This document shows positions 26,201 to 35,468 of a DNA stretch of 64,000 nt, one piece after another. The position numbers and the translations under genes were made by a program. Under the pieces are notes generated by a model. It was not told the origin of the DNA. It worked only from the letters and a program-made list of their open reading frames with translations, and did no database searches. This DNA comes from Rhea pennata (Eukaryota; Chordata; Aves; Rheiformes; Rheidae). The DNA lies in assembly GCF_028389875.1 (NCBI RefSeq), contig NC_084672.1, forward strand, positions 4,625,501 to 4,689,500. Direction: 5' to 3'. The first letter of the stretch is position 1. Each line of letters begins with the position of its first letter.

Positions 26201-29200
26201 TAATGGTGGATAGTTCACTGTTTCTTTTTAGAAATAAAAGTAATTTGAGTTTAGGTAGTTTGACAGGTTTCCAGCATCACAGAACAAAACTGTAAGGTAC
26301 TTGATAAATATTTACTCCAGAACTGGAGAAAAATGATTGCAATGAAGGCTTCTACAAGGTACAACTTCATAAAGCCATGTAAGATGTATTTCACTTCCTT
26401 AGTGAGGCACAGATCCCAAAGCAGGAAGAGTGGGCAGAATCAGAGAGGAAGTATGCTTGGTCCTTGGGGAAGGGTGTTTCTTGCAACAGCAGTCCTTCTT
26501 GCCAGTTCAGGAGCAGCTTTTACTAGTGGAAGAAACTGGCCTTAAATCAGGACCTGTAGGAGTTGTAAAACAAAGGGAAAATACAGGGTGGGAGGTACAA
26601 AGGAAGCTTCATGGAAAGAAGCTCACCAGACACCACATCCTTAGCCTACAATGCCAGGAGAAGAGGTGCCAAGGCCTTCATGGAAACTTCTCAAAGGGAA
26701 GTTCCAAATGTTGAGCTTGAGTGTGTATAGGTACCTTCAGCTGCCTATAGGCATAAGCAAGGGTACATGCCAGTATCCTTCCTGAAGATGAACTGAAGCT
26801 GGCTTCACATATCCTGCTTATCACAGATAAAAAAGTCTGGCAGATAAAATGAGATACAAAAGAACATCAGCAGTCCAGAACTCTGTTACTAAACAGCTTA
26901 TTAACTGGATCAATACTGCTCCCCTTCCATAGCAGTGTTGATAAAAGTTACCCAGTAGGGAAGGCATTATATTTTAAAATGAAAAGAGAATGAGAGGGAA
27001 GAGGGAAAACATACAAAATGTGTGGGAGTGGGGTAGAGGAATCAAAACAATCACTTTTTAGCTTCTGAGATTATAAAAGAACTTTTTTCACAGGCATAAC
27101 AGAGTGTTTTCTGACATGTAGGAAGAGCCACTTCTCTGTTTTCATCTCCAGACCTTCTTCAGTGGCTGAATGCTCATTTATCCACTGAAGTCTGCCTTGC
27201 CAAGGCAATCAGTTATACTGACAAGCTGCATTTTCTAAACAGATGAAGAAACCCTACAGGTTCAGGAAGTATCTTAATCGGACAATGAACAGAGGCTGCA
27301 GGTGATGCCAAATTGCTCCCTTCTCATTAACGAGGGCTGGGAATCTTTAGACCAACTAATAATGCTACAGATAATCAGTGATATAGCCTCTGGAGAAGTT
27401 CCAAGATTGACCAGGCTAACAAGTTTTTACAAAGCAGAAACATTGAAGGTTCACTTATTAGCTAAGAGTGTGTCAAAACAACTAAACACTTGAGCATCGT
27501 CATTCCTACTTCTGGGTGAATACTAATAGTTAAAGCAATTATGAAACTTATGTTACTGTAAAAGTGCACAATCCCATTTTGCAGATGAATAAAGGGAGAG
27601 GTTAAAACACAACATAAAAAGTCAACATCAGAGCTAGGATTAATTTTAAAAGTATCATATGGTTTAGCAAAAGTAACAGAATTAACACACACAAAAGGAT
27701 CACTGTTGGCTCCCTTTTCCAGGGTCTGTTTCTTCCGCTAGTGGTGCTCCAAACATTACCGGCCTTTCAAGGATCACAGGGATCTCACTGAACCTCCAGG
27801 TACTGCTACTCCTCAGTTCACCACAGATGACTTGTCCCAGATACCGTTTCTGATTTCCTCCCTTCCAGAAGCCAGACTCACTCACTCTTTACTAGCTGTA
27901 CCACACAGCTTAGCAAGTTTCTTTATACTAAGTAGAACTCTTCATAAAAAATAACAAAGTATCACACAGTGGTGTCTAAATTCACAGCAACCTGAATTTG
28001 AAAAAAATCGAAGCTCTGGGACCTTCTTTGGTACATAGCATGGAGCTTCTTACACATTGCTCCCATTATACACAATGCATATATATATGAGCACTGGCTA
28101 TGAGAAATTCTGTATTTAGGTCATGATATATGTCTTTAAATACTATGCTTTTACCTTCCTGGTCTGCACATCCTAACATAAAATTCTGGGCATTTTGCAT
28201 GGACCCTCTTTGCTCTTTGAAGGGCTGTAGACATGCTTTGCGCATTAGTCTATTACCAGCTTGCTCACAGGTTACTCTTTCAAGCACCTCACATCTTCAG
28301 TAGTACAACTACAATTAAATTTCACATATTTCAGTGTATCACTTGCATCTGTGCACTTCACTCCTAATTCAGATGGCGCAGCCTTCAGTGCTTGTTGGTT
28401 CATAGCAACATTACACAACGTTTACAGGGCACAGAGGCACGTATCATACATAACTTGTAGCCACACTGTGTGGCTATTCATTATTCAAGATAATGAATAT
28501 CTGAGACACACTCCTTACAAAGGACGTCAAAGCAGGCTGACATTCAACTTTTGCGAATTATTGCTTTGCTCAGTAAGAATTACACTCCTCTGTATTTGAA
28601 GATCAATATATCCATGACATTTATTGAAAATATTGTGCTAATAGTAGGAAAAAACATAATCTTTACAATAAAATCTCTAATCCGTAAGCTTTTTTTCCCT
28701 ATTTTTCCTCATGAGTCACTTTTATGCCATGTGCCCACAGATGCATCCTGATTCTCCAGATCCAGACAGCAGAATTACTCTGGCTTTTCAACTGCACAAC
28801 TAGCAAGTGGCTGGAGAGTATACAGTATATACAGTACCGAAGATTTATTAGCAGAGATGTTGTATGTTGACATCTCAAACCCAGGGATGTTTTCATAATA
28901 AACCAAGGATGGAGAAAGCCAGGATTTATCAAATAGACTTTTCAGTTATCTTTCCATTATTCTACAACTGAAGCAAAACAAGAATGGGGAACTCACTGCT
29001 TCAGTTGACAGACGGCAGCTACACTACCTCATATTTAACTGAATACAGCTTAGAGACTGTAATCTGAGATTCCTCAGCTTGTATTCAAATACTCTATCAA
29101 CAATTTACATCAACTTGATACCAACTTGATGAGGTCTAAAAAGATGCCCTAAGTACCAATGTATCTGAGCAAAGTTAAAGGGATTTTATTGGCTTCTCTA

Positions 29201-32200
29201 GCATTTAAAATAAGGGTATTTTACAATCTTTATAGTCGCCCCAGAGATCTCCGAGAATCATTCTGTATTAACAGCCTTTTGAAGGTATGTATCTTCCTTT
29301 CACAAACAGCACACTCAAGCACACAATGGCTTGGTGACCCGAATCACAGAACAAGCCAAGAGCAAGCTAAGAACTGATACCAGGAATCCATTCACTTTGT
29401 TCGAACAAGCGAGATAGAGTCTTGATCTGAGACCCTTAGAGTACCTGTCTGCATTTTAAAATATTGGAAAAAGGATGAATGCGGTTCCCATGTCTGTAAA
29501 AAGCAATTTAGATTTTCCTATCGTTAGGCAGCTCAGCATGATTGAAATTCTTACCTGTAAGTTTCAATTTCAAGGATGAGGCCTGCTTTCACTTGCAGGA
29601 GTTCTTGATAGTCCTTTAGGTAATCTGTGATGGACATGGTCAGGAACTGCTTTTCTTCTTCTAGGGCATCGATTATCCGCTAAAGAGAAATATTGCCTTT
29701 TAGTTTTGAAGAAACAAAAATGTCACACTTGGATGCCTAACTTAAAAGTTTTAATTAATAAAAATCTAAAAGAGCAATAAATCAACATGTTCTATCATTT
29801 CAATAAACAGAACAGAACTGCTCTAGGACCTCCCTATATACAACCCATAATACCTTGCTGCTGAAGCAGATTTTTATGCTAAGATTGCACTGTATGCCTT
29901 ACGAAACTAGTTAAATATTTAAGCCAAACCCATTCAGATGCCCTGTACGAGAGCTATCAACATGCATAGCAAAAACTTTATGCATCAGTGTGGCTCATTT
30001 TGTCATTTTAAAGGCTCAGATGTTTTAAAATCATACTTAAGATGAATTCTGGCAATTGCTGTGCCACAAGTTGCTTCGCCACAGGTCCCTTCTAGCCCAG
30101 TTTTCTACAGTATTTGGAAACCTGCCCTGTTGTGCAGATATCCAGTTTCATCCTGCCTGCTACTCAAAAGGTACAGCAGTGATTGCTCATTTTCATCTTG
30201 AGAAACTGAACTGTGTATAACTTTGTACCTTTACGGGGGAGAAGGAGGAAATTTTAGATAATTTATATGGCTCCTGTAAACAACTTGGGAGCAGCACTGA
30301 TGAGATGAAGGGTAAGGCCTGCCCACATTTTCCTTACCAAGTTGTGGAAATGTAACAGGGGACCAACAATTAGAAAAATACCCAAATCCAAAGTCATCTA
30401 AATGTGAAAGTACACTGAAATACAAGATGGGCTGAGGACCGAATAACTGTACACAACAGCAAAAGCAAGGTCACGCAACAGAACATTAAGGTCTGATTTA
30501 GACCAACACAACTGACTCTTCTGCTCTCGAAAAGGACATCACAGAATGCAAGTGCTTTAATCCCTGGTGTTACCTCTCACATGAAGGGCAAATTCACAGC
30601 TCCAGAAGATAAGCCCTCCCCAGCTAACGGAGAGGCGTTTGTTCTGCCCAGACTCAGAACTGGAAGTATCAGAGTCACCTCCCGAGTGCTGTCCTTATGG
30701 CTTCTTCTCCACAGACCCAATCTACTAACCTGGACCAGTCCTCCCTAGCTGGCAGACTGATATCACCCAACGTGCTAGAGATGGAGCCTTCACCTGGAGG
30801 CTAAGGCAGCAGAAGTGAAATCTCAGCAAAGGCTTGTTTCTGCTGTGTTCACATCGCTCTGCAAGGCCACAAAACTGTCATTTGCAGAGCAAAACCTCAC
30901 ACACATACAACACCTAAGGAATTCATGACAACATGTTTTGTGTTGCATCTTAACAAAAGCTTTGCGATACAATCTGGAAAAAAGGCACTGGTAGGCTAGT
31001 TTTCAGAAATTCAAAATACATCGTTCTTATGCAGCAGGAGTTTAAGTATCACAGCATGGGAAACAGCATAAAACCAAGATACAACCAGGGACTCTCTGAA
31101 CTGGTTAACACCAATGTGATATTTAAGAGTTTTTTGTTTTTTGTTTTTTGTTTTTTTAATAAGGGTAAAAAGAGAGCACTATGAAGAAAGCTGCTTGAAT
31201 TGGCTTTGATATATGTGTGCATATCCCTCTATGTAATAGACGTGTTCATCTGCTCCTTCATTTGCACTTGCAGCTGTTGCTACATGATTAAGCTGATAGT
31301 CAGGTATTCATGAAGACTCCCATTTTATGGCAAAAGACAAACCATATCTGCATGTCTGCAGCAGCACTATCAACAAATTTATCCAGACTGTAGTGGGGGT
31401 AACATCTTGTGTTGTCATGCAGGATGACAAGCTGAACCACTGACCTTTAACAACTCTGAGGCAACAGTACTATTCAAGAACTGACACAATGGAAAATCCC
31501 AGAACAAGAAGGAAAGAAAAAAGTGCCAGGCCCTGCTTTTAAAAGGAGCAGGCTATCTAAGAAGCATGGACAGGGTGTTGCCAAGACCAGTAGACTCAGC
31601 AAAAGACAAAAAGAAAAGATAGGATTTCTATGGGACCAACCCTTAAAGGACTCCAAAAACTGATGACACCTTGATGCAAAGCATGAAGTGATTCAGGTGT
31701 TTGTTGTCTCCTCCTTAAACATATAAATTTCTTAAACTGACACTAAAGGGGAAATGTGCATGCATATGTTAAGAAGAGTTTCACCATCACAGGTCTTGCC
31801 ACAGTCACAGCAAAATCTATACAATAAATCTGCACACTGAACTAAACAAGGTAGGGGAGCTCTAAAAGACTTGGGAGAGTCATCTTACGTCTTAAGACAT
31901 ATGAACTTCAGACCTTCATCCTCTAAGGTCTAAAGTCTGATTGCAGAATCAGACTTTGAAAGTTACCTACATGTCCTCCACTACACTTGGAAAGCACGTG
32001 GGATCCAAAAGCCTGAGTTAAATACAGTATCCTAATGATTACCATAAGGGGATACAGAACTCAGCCAGCTGTGTAATATTTCCGGAGGAATTTCTTCCAC
32101 CAGGGCAGACGTTGTATAGACTGGGTGGCAGATGGCCACCCATACAGTCCTCCAGTTACTGACATTTTAACATAGTGCAGAGGACAATTGGTTTGAAATC

Positions 32201-35074
32201 CAATTTCCAAGCATGCTGAAAGGGTATATAAGCCACTTTGGCAAAGTTCAGGAGATTAGAAGTTGACAAATTTCCATCTTGTAAAAGATGACCTGTATCG
32301 TTGCGTCCATGTTTTCTTTGCACAGGAGTCTCCCCAAAGGGATTAGCTTGGAAAGATTTGTTTCTCATCCACATCAACCCTTCCCACCCCCTAAAACAAC
32401 AACAAAAAAGAATCCCAACGAAGTTCCAGTAAAACTGAGTAGAAGTGATTTTCTCATCCTTCAGATCTTCCTCACTGGCCAGCAGGAGGAAATTTTAGAA
32501 GGGCAATGGGGGGAAAAGAATGTATGTGGCTGTCCAAGCTGTATTTGCTCAGGGAGTAAAGACATGACTCCAGGCTCCAGCACTTTCCACCTGGTACTAT
32601 TTACCGATCCTACAGTTTATTCGGAGGGACACTGCGCTTAGCCGTCCGGAAACTGGTACCAAAAAAACCATGCAAGATATTGCTATTAAATGTTAATTAG
32701 GCTAGATGATTTCATCTTGTTTGGAGCCCTGTTAACAAGATATGGGAACCAGTCCTAAACTCATCAGATTAGTGAAAAATTTCTGCTTGCTTTCAAAGAG
32801 GCAGAGTGAGCCATAGCCTTTTTTTTGTTGGGTTTTTTTTTTTACATATAGAAAATACAGGGCTTTCTGCTATCTGCTGCTGTGATTCCATATGGGAGCT
32901 GCCACTCAACTCCTTGAGTTTTTGCACAAGTATTGCCACACCATACAGCTAGAGTAAAGGAAGGAAGACACAACAGATCTACTGAGTTCATCCCTCAGCA
33001 CCCAGGACCAGTAAAAACTTTCTCTACAACATATGGTTCAGAGCTTGCTTGGCTCAGCTTAATAGCAACTGCAAACAGATATTTCTATGTAACATTGCCC
33101 AAAGCTTCAGTGAGCATAGGGACAGTGCAGGAGACAAAGATGGACATATAAGGCGACTAGATGATATATGGAAAATATGAATAAATCTAATTGTTATTGC
33201 AGCTGCAATGGACACTCGTAATCACTTGACTTAAATCTGAACATACAGATCATTTCTATGTGACACTTTAAAATAAACAAGCATGCAAGAGATGCTTTTT
33301 AAAGAGTCCATGCTGAACATACTTTCACCAATAAAAGAAACAATGAGGAAAACAAACAGGAAGGAGGTTTTTTTCTCTTTGCTTTTTCACTGGGTTTTGA
33401 CTGATGGATAGATTTAATTAGTAAGGGATTTACATGCAACATCTTCTGAAGCTTTGGATATGTTTACATATATGTTCAAAAGAAGAATAATTTGGCCTGT
33501 CAAAAATCAAAAAAAATGTTGACTGAAAAGTTGAAAGTCTTTCTGATTGCCTCTTACATACTCAACCCGCCTCAGTTCACAGCAATCTGCCGACTATACA
33601 ACTCGCAAACAACCAACAAATTTACAAAAACCAGATGCGCAGCAACAGGTCCGGCGGCAGGCAGCATCTCCCCGATCTACCGTGGCGGCTGCACACAATG
33701 TGCTTATTAACGCGGCGGGCTCGGGCAGAGCGTTAATAAAAGGCCTAACAACAAACAAAAGAAACGTTGTGCTCAGGAAATGGAGCCGTGGCCTGGATGA
33801 GCTAATATGCGCATCTAAATCTGATGAACTGATGTTTTTTGCTGTCCCAGCGTATCTGTTCACGCACGGGGCGATTGCACATAGTACCAAACGCAACTCA
33901 GGCAGCAAGTTCGCAGCTAGAGATGCTGCGATAACCCGCTGTTCAGAGACACTGAACGTTTTAACATCTTCCTCCGACACCGGGCACCTACACCATTAGA
34001 GTTTTACCTTGAACCCCACCTCGGCCTGCAGCGTGGCAGTGACCCTGCTGACTTAAGCGGGGAGAAACCCCGGTTCATCCGCCGCCCCAAGCTGGGGCCG
34101 GCAGCGCGGGGCCGGCTTCAGCCGCCAAGGGCAAGCGGGCAAGGGAGCACCCACCGCCCAGGAGACGTCCTCGGGGGTGCCGTCTCCCTCCCGACTCCCC
34201 GCGCTGCCTGCCCAGGAGCCGTGGGGCCCGCGGGTGTCGGGACTGCAGCCGGGCGCTGCCGCGGCGCCCGCAGCGCGGGGAACCGCACCTGGTACTCGTC
34301 CAGCTGGGCGCCGTGGTGGTCCCGCAGGGCGAGCAGCTCCCGCTGCAGCCGCTCCCGCAGCGCGCACAGCTCCCGGCCCTGGCGCTGCAGGTCCTCCAGG
34401 TGCTGCCGGCACTGCCGGCTCTCCTGCCGCAGCAGCTCCAGGCTCTCCTGGCTCTGCCGCGCCTCCTGCTCCTGCAGCGCCTGGATCTGCTCCTGGTAGC
34501 GCAGCAGGGTCTCCCGGCAGCTCTGGCCGAGCAGCAGCTCGTAGGTCTCCTCCAGCTGCTCCAGGCTCAGCTCGGCTAAGGGAGGCGGCAGGGCGGCCAG
34601 CTCCACGCGCAGCTCCCGCACCTCCAGCGCCTCCCGCCGCTGCCGCTCCGCCAGGTGCCCGTGCTCGGCCTGCAGCCGCCGCAGCAGCTCCTCCAGGGCC
34701 GTGCACTCGCCCCGCAGCCGCTCTAGCAGCCGCCGCTGCGCCAGCAGCTCGGGCTCCAGGCGCCGCCGCATCGCCAGCACCTCGGCGCCCAGCAGCTGCA
34801 GCTGCTCCAGCTCCCGCCGTAGCCCGTCCCGCTCCAGTTCTGCTTCCAGCTTGGCCCGGGTCAGCTCGTCCAGCTGCATGCGCAGCGCGGCCAGCTCCTG
34901 CTCGGGCACCCGCAGCCCGACCAGCTCCTGCCGCCGCAGCTCCGCCAGCTCCCGCGCCAGAAAGCGGTTCTCCTCCTCCAGCTCCCGCACGCGGGCCACG
35001 AAGAGCCGCAGCCGGGAGTTGAGCTCCTGCAGCTCCCTCTTCTCGTCCCATCCCGCTTCCCAGCGCCGCCACAT
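16416..35074 (-). CDS. SYNM: Synemin, type IV-like intermediate filament protein (four coding exons)
   Basis: Coding sequence is the complement of 34289-35074, 29555-29679, 21795-21868 and 16416-20218. The lengths 786, 125, 74 and 3803 nt sum to 4788 nt, about 1595 residues plus TGA; human alpha-synemin is of similar length (about 1565). The head is only about 10 residues. The rod opens with the helix-start motif (EKRELQELNSRL, RVRELEEEN, residues about 12-36). Coiled coil continues through exon 1, and the rod closes across exons 2-3 with DYQELLQVKAGLILEIETYR and ALLEGE. A very long acidic tail follows, carrying a tandem repeat. Synemin cannot form filaments alone; it co-assembles with desmin or vimentin and links them to dystrophin-complex and focal-adhesion proteins in muscle and some glia. 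All introns are GT-AG with phases 0, 2 and 1. The ATG at 35074 has A at -3. Confidence 0.95.
16770..17760 (-). repeat. SYNM: Tandem protein repeat inside the synemin tail
   Basis: About eight degenerate units of roughly 35-50 residues. The core is R-S-V/I-R-H-I-K-L-G-P-K-E-I, then T-T-E-Q-I-I-Y, x-G-P-V-S-E. Units start at residues such as KSIRQIKIGP, SRSVRHFKLGP, NRSTRRVTVG, NRSIRHIRLGP, ESSVRHVQLGP, EGSIKHIRVG, NRALRHIKIS and SRSVKHIKLG (the last is partial). A half unit (TTEEVIYDGSVLET) precedes the first. From memory, the segment corresponds to the 312-residue stretch that separates human alpha-synemin from beta-synemin. Confidence 0.85.
20219..21794 (-). other. SYNM: SYNM intron 3
   Basis: GT-AG intron joining exon 3 (phase 1) to the large tail exon. 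AT-rich, with no other exon or recognisable repeat apart from the A/T tract beside the exon 3 donor. Confidence 0.9.
21736..21793. repeat. T-rich tract beside the SYNM exon 3 donor
   Basis: T runs broken by GTTGTTGTTG, CTTGGG and GTGTGG; 13 consecutive T lie close to the donor. On the transcript strand it is an A-rich run starting directly after GT. It sits in the intron and does not interrupt coding sequence. Confidence 0.8.
21795..21868 (-). CDS. SYNM: SYNM exon 3 (rod termination and linker)
   Basis: A 74-nt exon between TTTTGCAG and GTAAAA. It completes the Arg codon and reads ALLEGESNQWIITCTEEHLG and then KIPK. ALLEGE is the helix-termination motif; NQWI and the following residues closely match human synemin. 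It ends in phase 1. A long poly(A)-like tract (minus strand) begins right after the donor. Confidence 0.94.
24812..24960 (+). repeat. Decayed MIR-like (CORE-SINE type) relic
   Basis: Plus-strand order matches the family: 'gcaccagcctggaagccagc', 'ggttctgttctgactttgac', 'aggcaagtcattttattttt', then 'cctctatgtcc' and 'cctctttatggtaagaactg'. These parallel 'gacctgggttctattcctgg', 'gggcaagtcacttaacctct' and 'cctctttggggcagggactg' in well-known mammalian and reptilian copies. It is the clearest of the relics in this window. Confidence 0.45.
25677..25722. repeat. (GAAA)n / A-rich microsatellite
   Basis: A run of A, then several GAAA units, then more A and a final AAAG. Pure purine on the plus strand over 46 bases. 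Confidence 0.9.
27545..27655 (-). repeat. Decayed MIR-like (CORE-SINE type) relic
   Basis: 'tcccattttgcagatgaata' followed by 'aagggagaggttaaaacac' and 'cagagctaggatt' follows the reverse complement of the MIR body ('cccattttacagatgaggaa', 'agaggttaagt', 'cagagctgggatt'). Old and diverged. Confidence 0.45.
29290..29410 (-). repeat. Decayed MIR-like (CORE-SINE type) relic
   Basis: 'gcttggtgacccgaatcac', 'agaacaagccaagagcaagc' and 'taagaactgataccaggaat' follow 'acttgcccaggatcacacag', 'caagccagtggcagagc' and 'tgggaactgaacccagga'. It ends about 150 bases from SYNM exon 2, inside intron 2. Confidence 0.4.
29555..29679 (-). CDS. SYNM: SYNM exon 2 (end of coil 2)
   Basis: A 125-nt exon flanked by TTTAG and GTAAG on the minus strand. 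It reads from RIIDALEEEKQFL to DYQELLQVKAGLILEIETY and ends two bases into the next Arg codon. This is the conserved end of the intermediate-filament rod. It was too short to show as a long open frame; I found it by reading the minus strand for the rod motif. Confidence 0.93.
31130..31157. repeat. (TTTTTTG)n microsatellite
   Basis: Three to four units of six or seven T followed by G, in SYNM intron 1. Confidence 0.85.
33540..34000. promoter_or_regulatory. Possible regulatory element at the 5' end of SYNM intron 1
   Basis: A block richer in GC than the rest of the intron, about 300-750 bp downstream of exon 1. It carries GCGTTAATAAAAGGCC, the palindrome ATGCGCAT (an octamer/POU-like core) and AACAAAAG (SOX-like). 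Both strands are open for over 120 codons without resembling a protein. This is an inference from motif density and position only. Confidence 0.25.
34289..35074 (-). CDS. SYNM: SYNM exon 1 (head, coil 1 and most of the rod)
   Basis: Encodes residues 1-262, beginning MWRRWEAGWDEKRELQELNS. Leu/Glu/Arg heptads run throughout, as expected for coil 1A, 1B and the start of coil 2. It ends at CAG then GTGCGG, phase 0, after the residues LDEYQ, which corresponds to the position of the human exon 1 boundary. The exon is extremely GC-rich, unlike exons 2-4. Long open frames on the opposite strand and in other frames here are a by-product of that composition. Confidence 0.93.
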
Positions 35075-35174
35075 CTTGCCCGGGATGGAGGTCGCGGGCG
35101 CTGCCGCCTGGCCGCGGGGCTCTGCGCGGAGCTCTGCGCGGCGCCGCCGCCCGCGGGACGCTGCCGCCCGGCCC

Positions 35175-35199
35175 GGCTCGGCTCGGCTCGGCTCGGCTC
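35175..35199. repeat. (GGCTC)5 pentamer run in the SYNM upstream region
   Basis: Five GGCTC units followed by GGCCC units, about 100 bp upstream of the SYNM ATG. Related GGCGC/GGCCC pentamers recur at about 35318-35350. On the SYNM strand the units read GAGCC. The run may be length-variable. Confidence 0.85.
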
Positions 35200-35458
35200 G
35201 GCCCGGCCCCCCGCGCCGCCGCCAAGCGCCGCCCGCGCCGCCGCCGCATCGCCGCTGCCCTGCGGCGCCCCCTGCCGCAGGCGGCGCCGCGCTGCAGCGC
35301 TGCCCCGCGGCGCGGCGCGGCCCGGCCCGGCGCGGCGCGGCCCGGCCCGGCCGCCGCGCGGCTCGCGCCGGGCTCTGCTCGGGAGGTGCAGGAAGCGCCC
35401 CCGGGACATCCCCGCCACGGCAGGAGCTGCGCCTGGTTCTCCGCGGCCTGATTTTGCA

Positions 35459-35468
35459 CCATATAAGG
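35459..35468. promoter_or_regulatory. CArG box (SRF site) upstream of SYNM
   Basis: CCATATAAGG fits the consensus CC(A/T)6GG exactly. It lies about 385 bp upstream of the SYNM ATG within otherwise GC-rich DNA, so an AT-rich core here stands out. SRF drives many muscle cytoskeletal genes, which fits synemin's muscle role. The same bases could also serve as a TATA-like element on the minus strand (TTATATGG). Confidence 0.55.

Larger units (their letters stand above)
21869..29554 (-). other. SYNM: SYNM intron 2
   Basis: A 7.7-kb GT-AG intron. It holds two ancient MIR-like relics (24812-24960 and 27545-27655) and a third (29290-29410), and a GAAA-rich microsatellite (25677-25722). No additional exon is supported; open frames here are short and unrecognised. 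Confidence 0.88.
29680..34288 (-). other. SYNM: SYNM intron 1
   Basis: A 4.6-kb GT-AG intron, phase 0. It is AT-rich except for its first part next to exon 1 (about 33540-34288), which is CpG-rich. No other exon is supported. A (T6G)n tract lies at 31130-31157. Confidence 0.9.
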
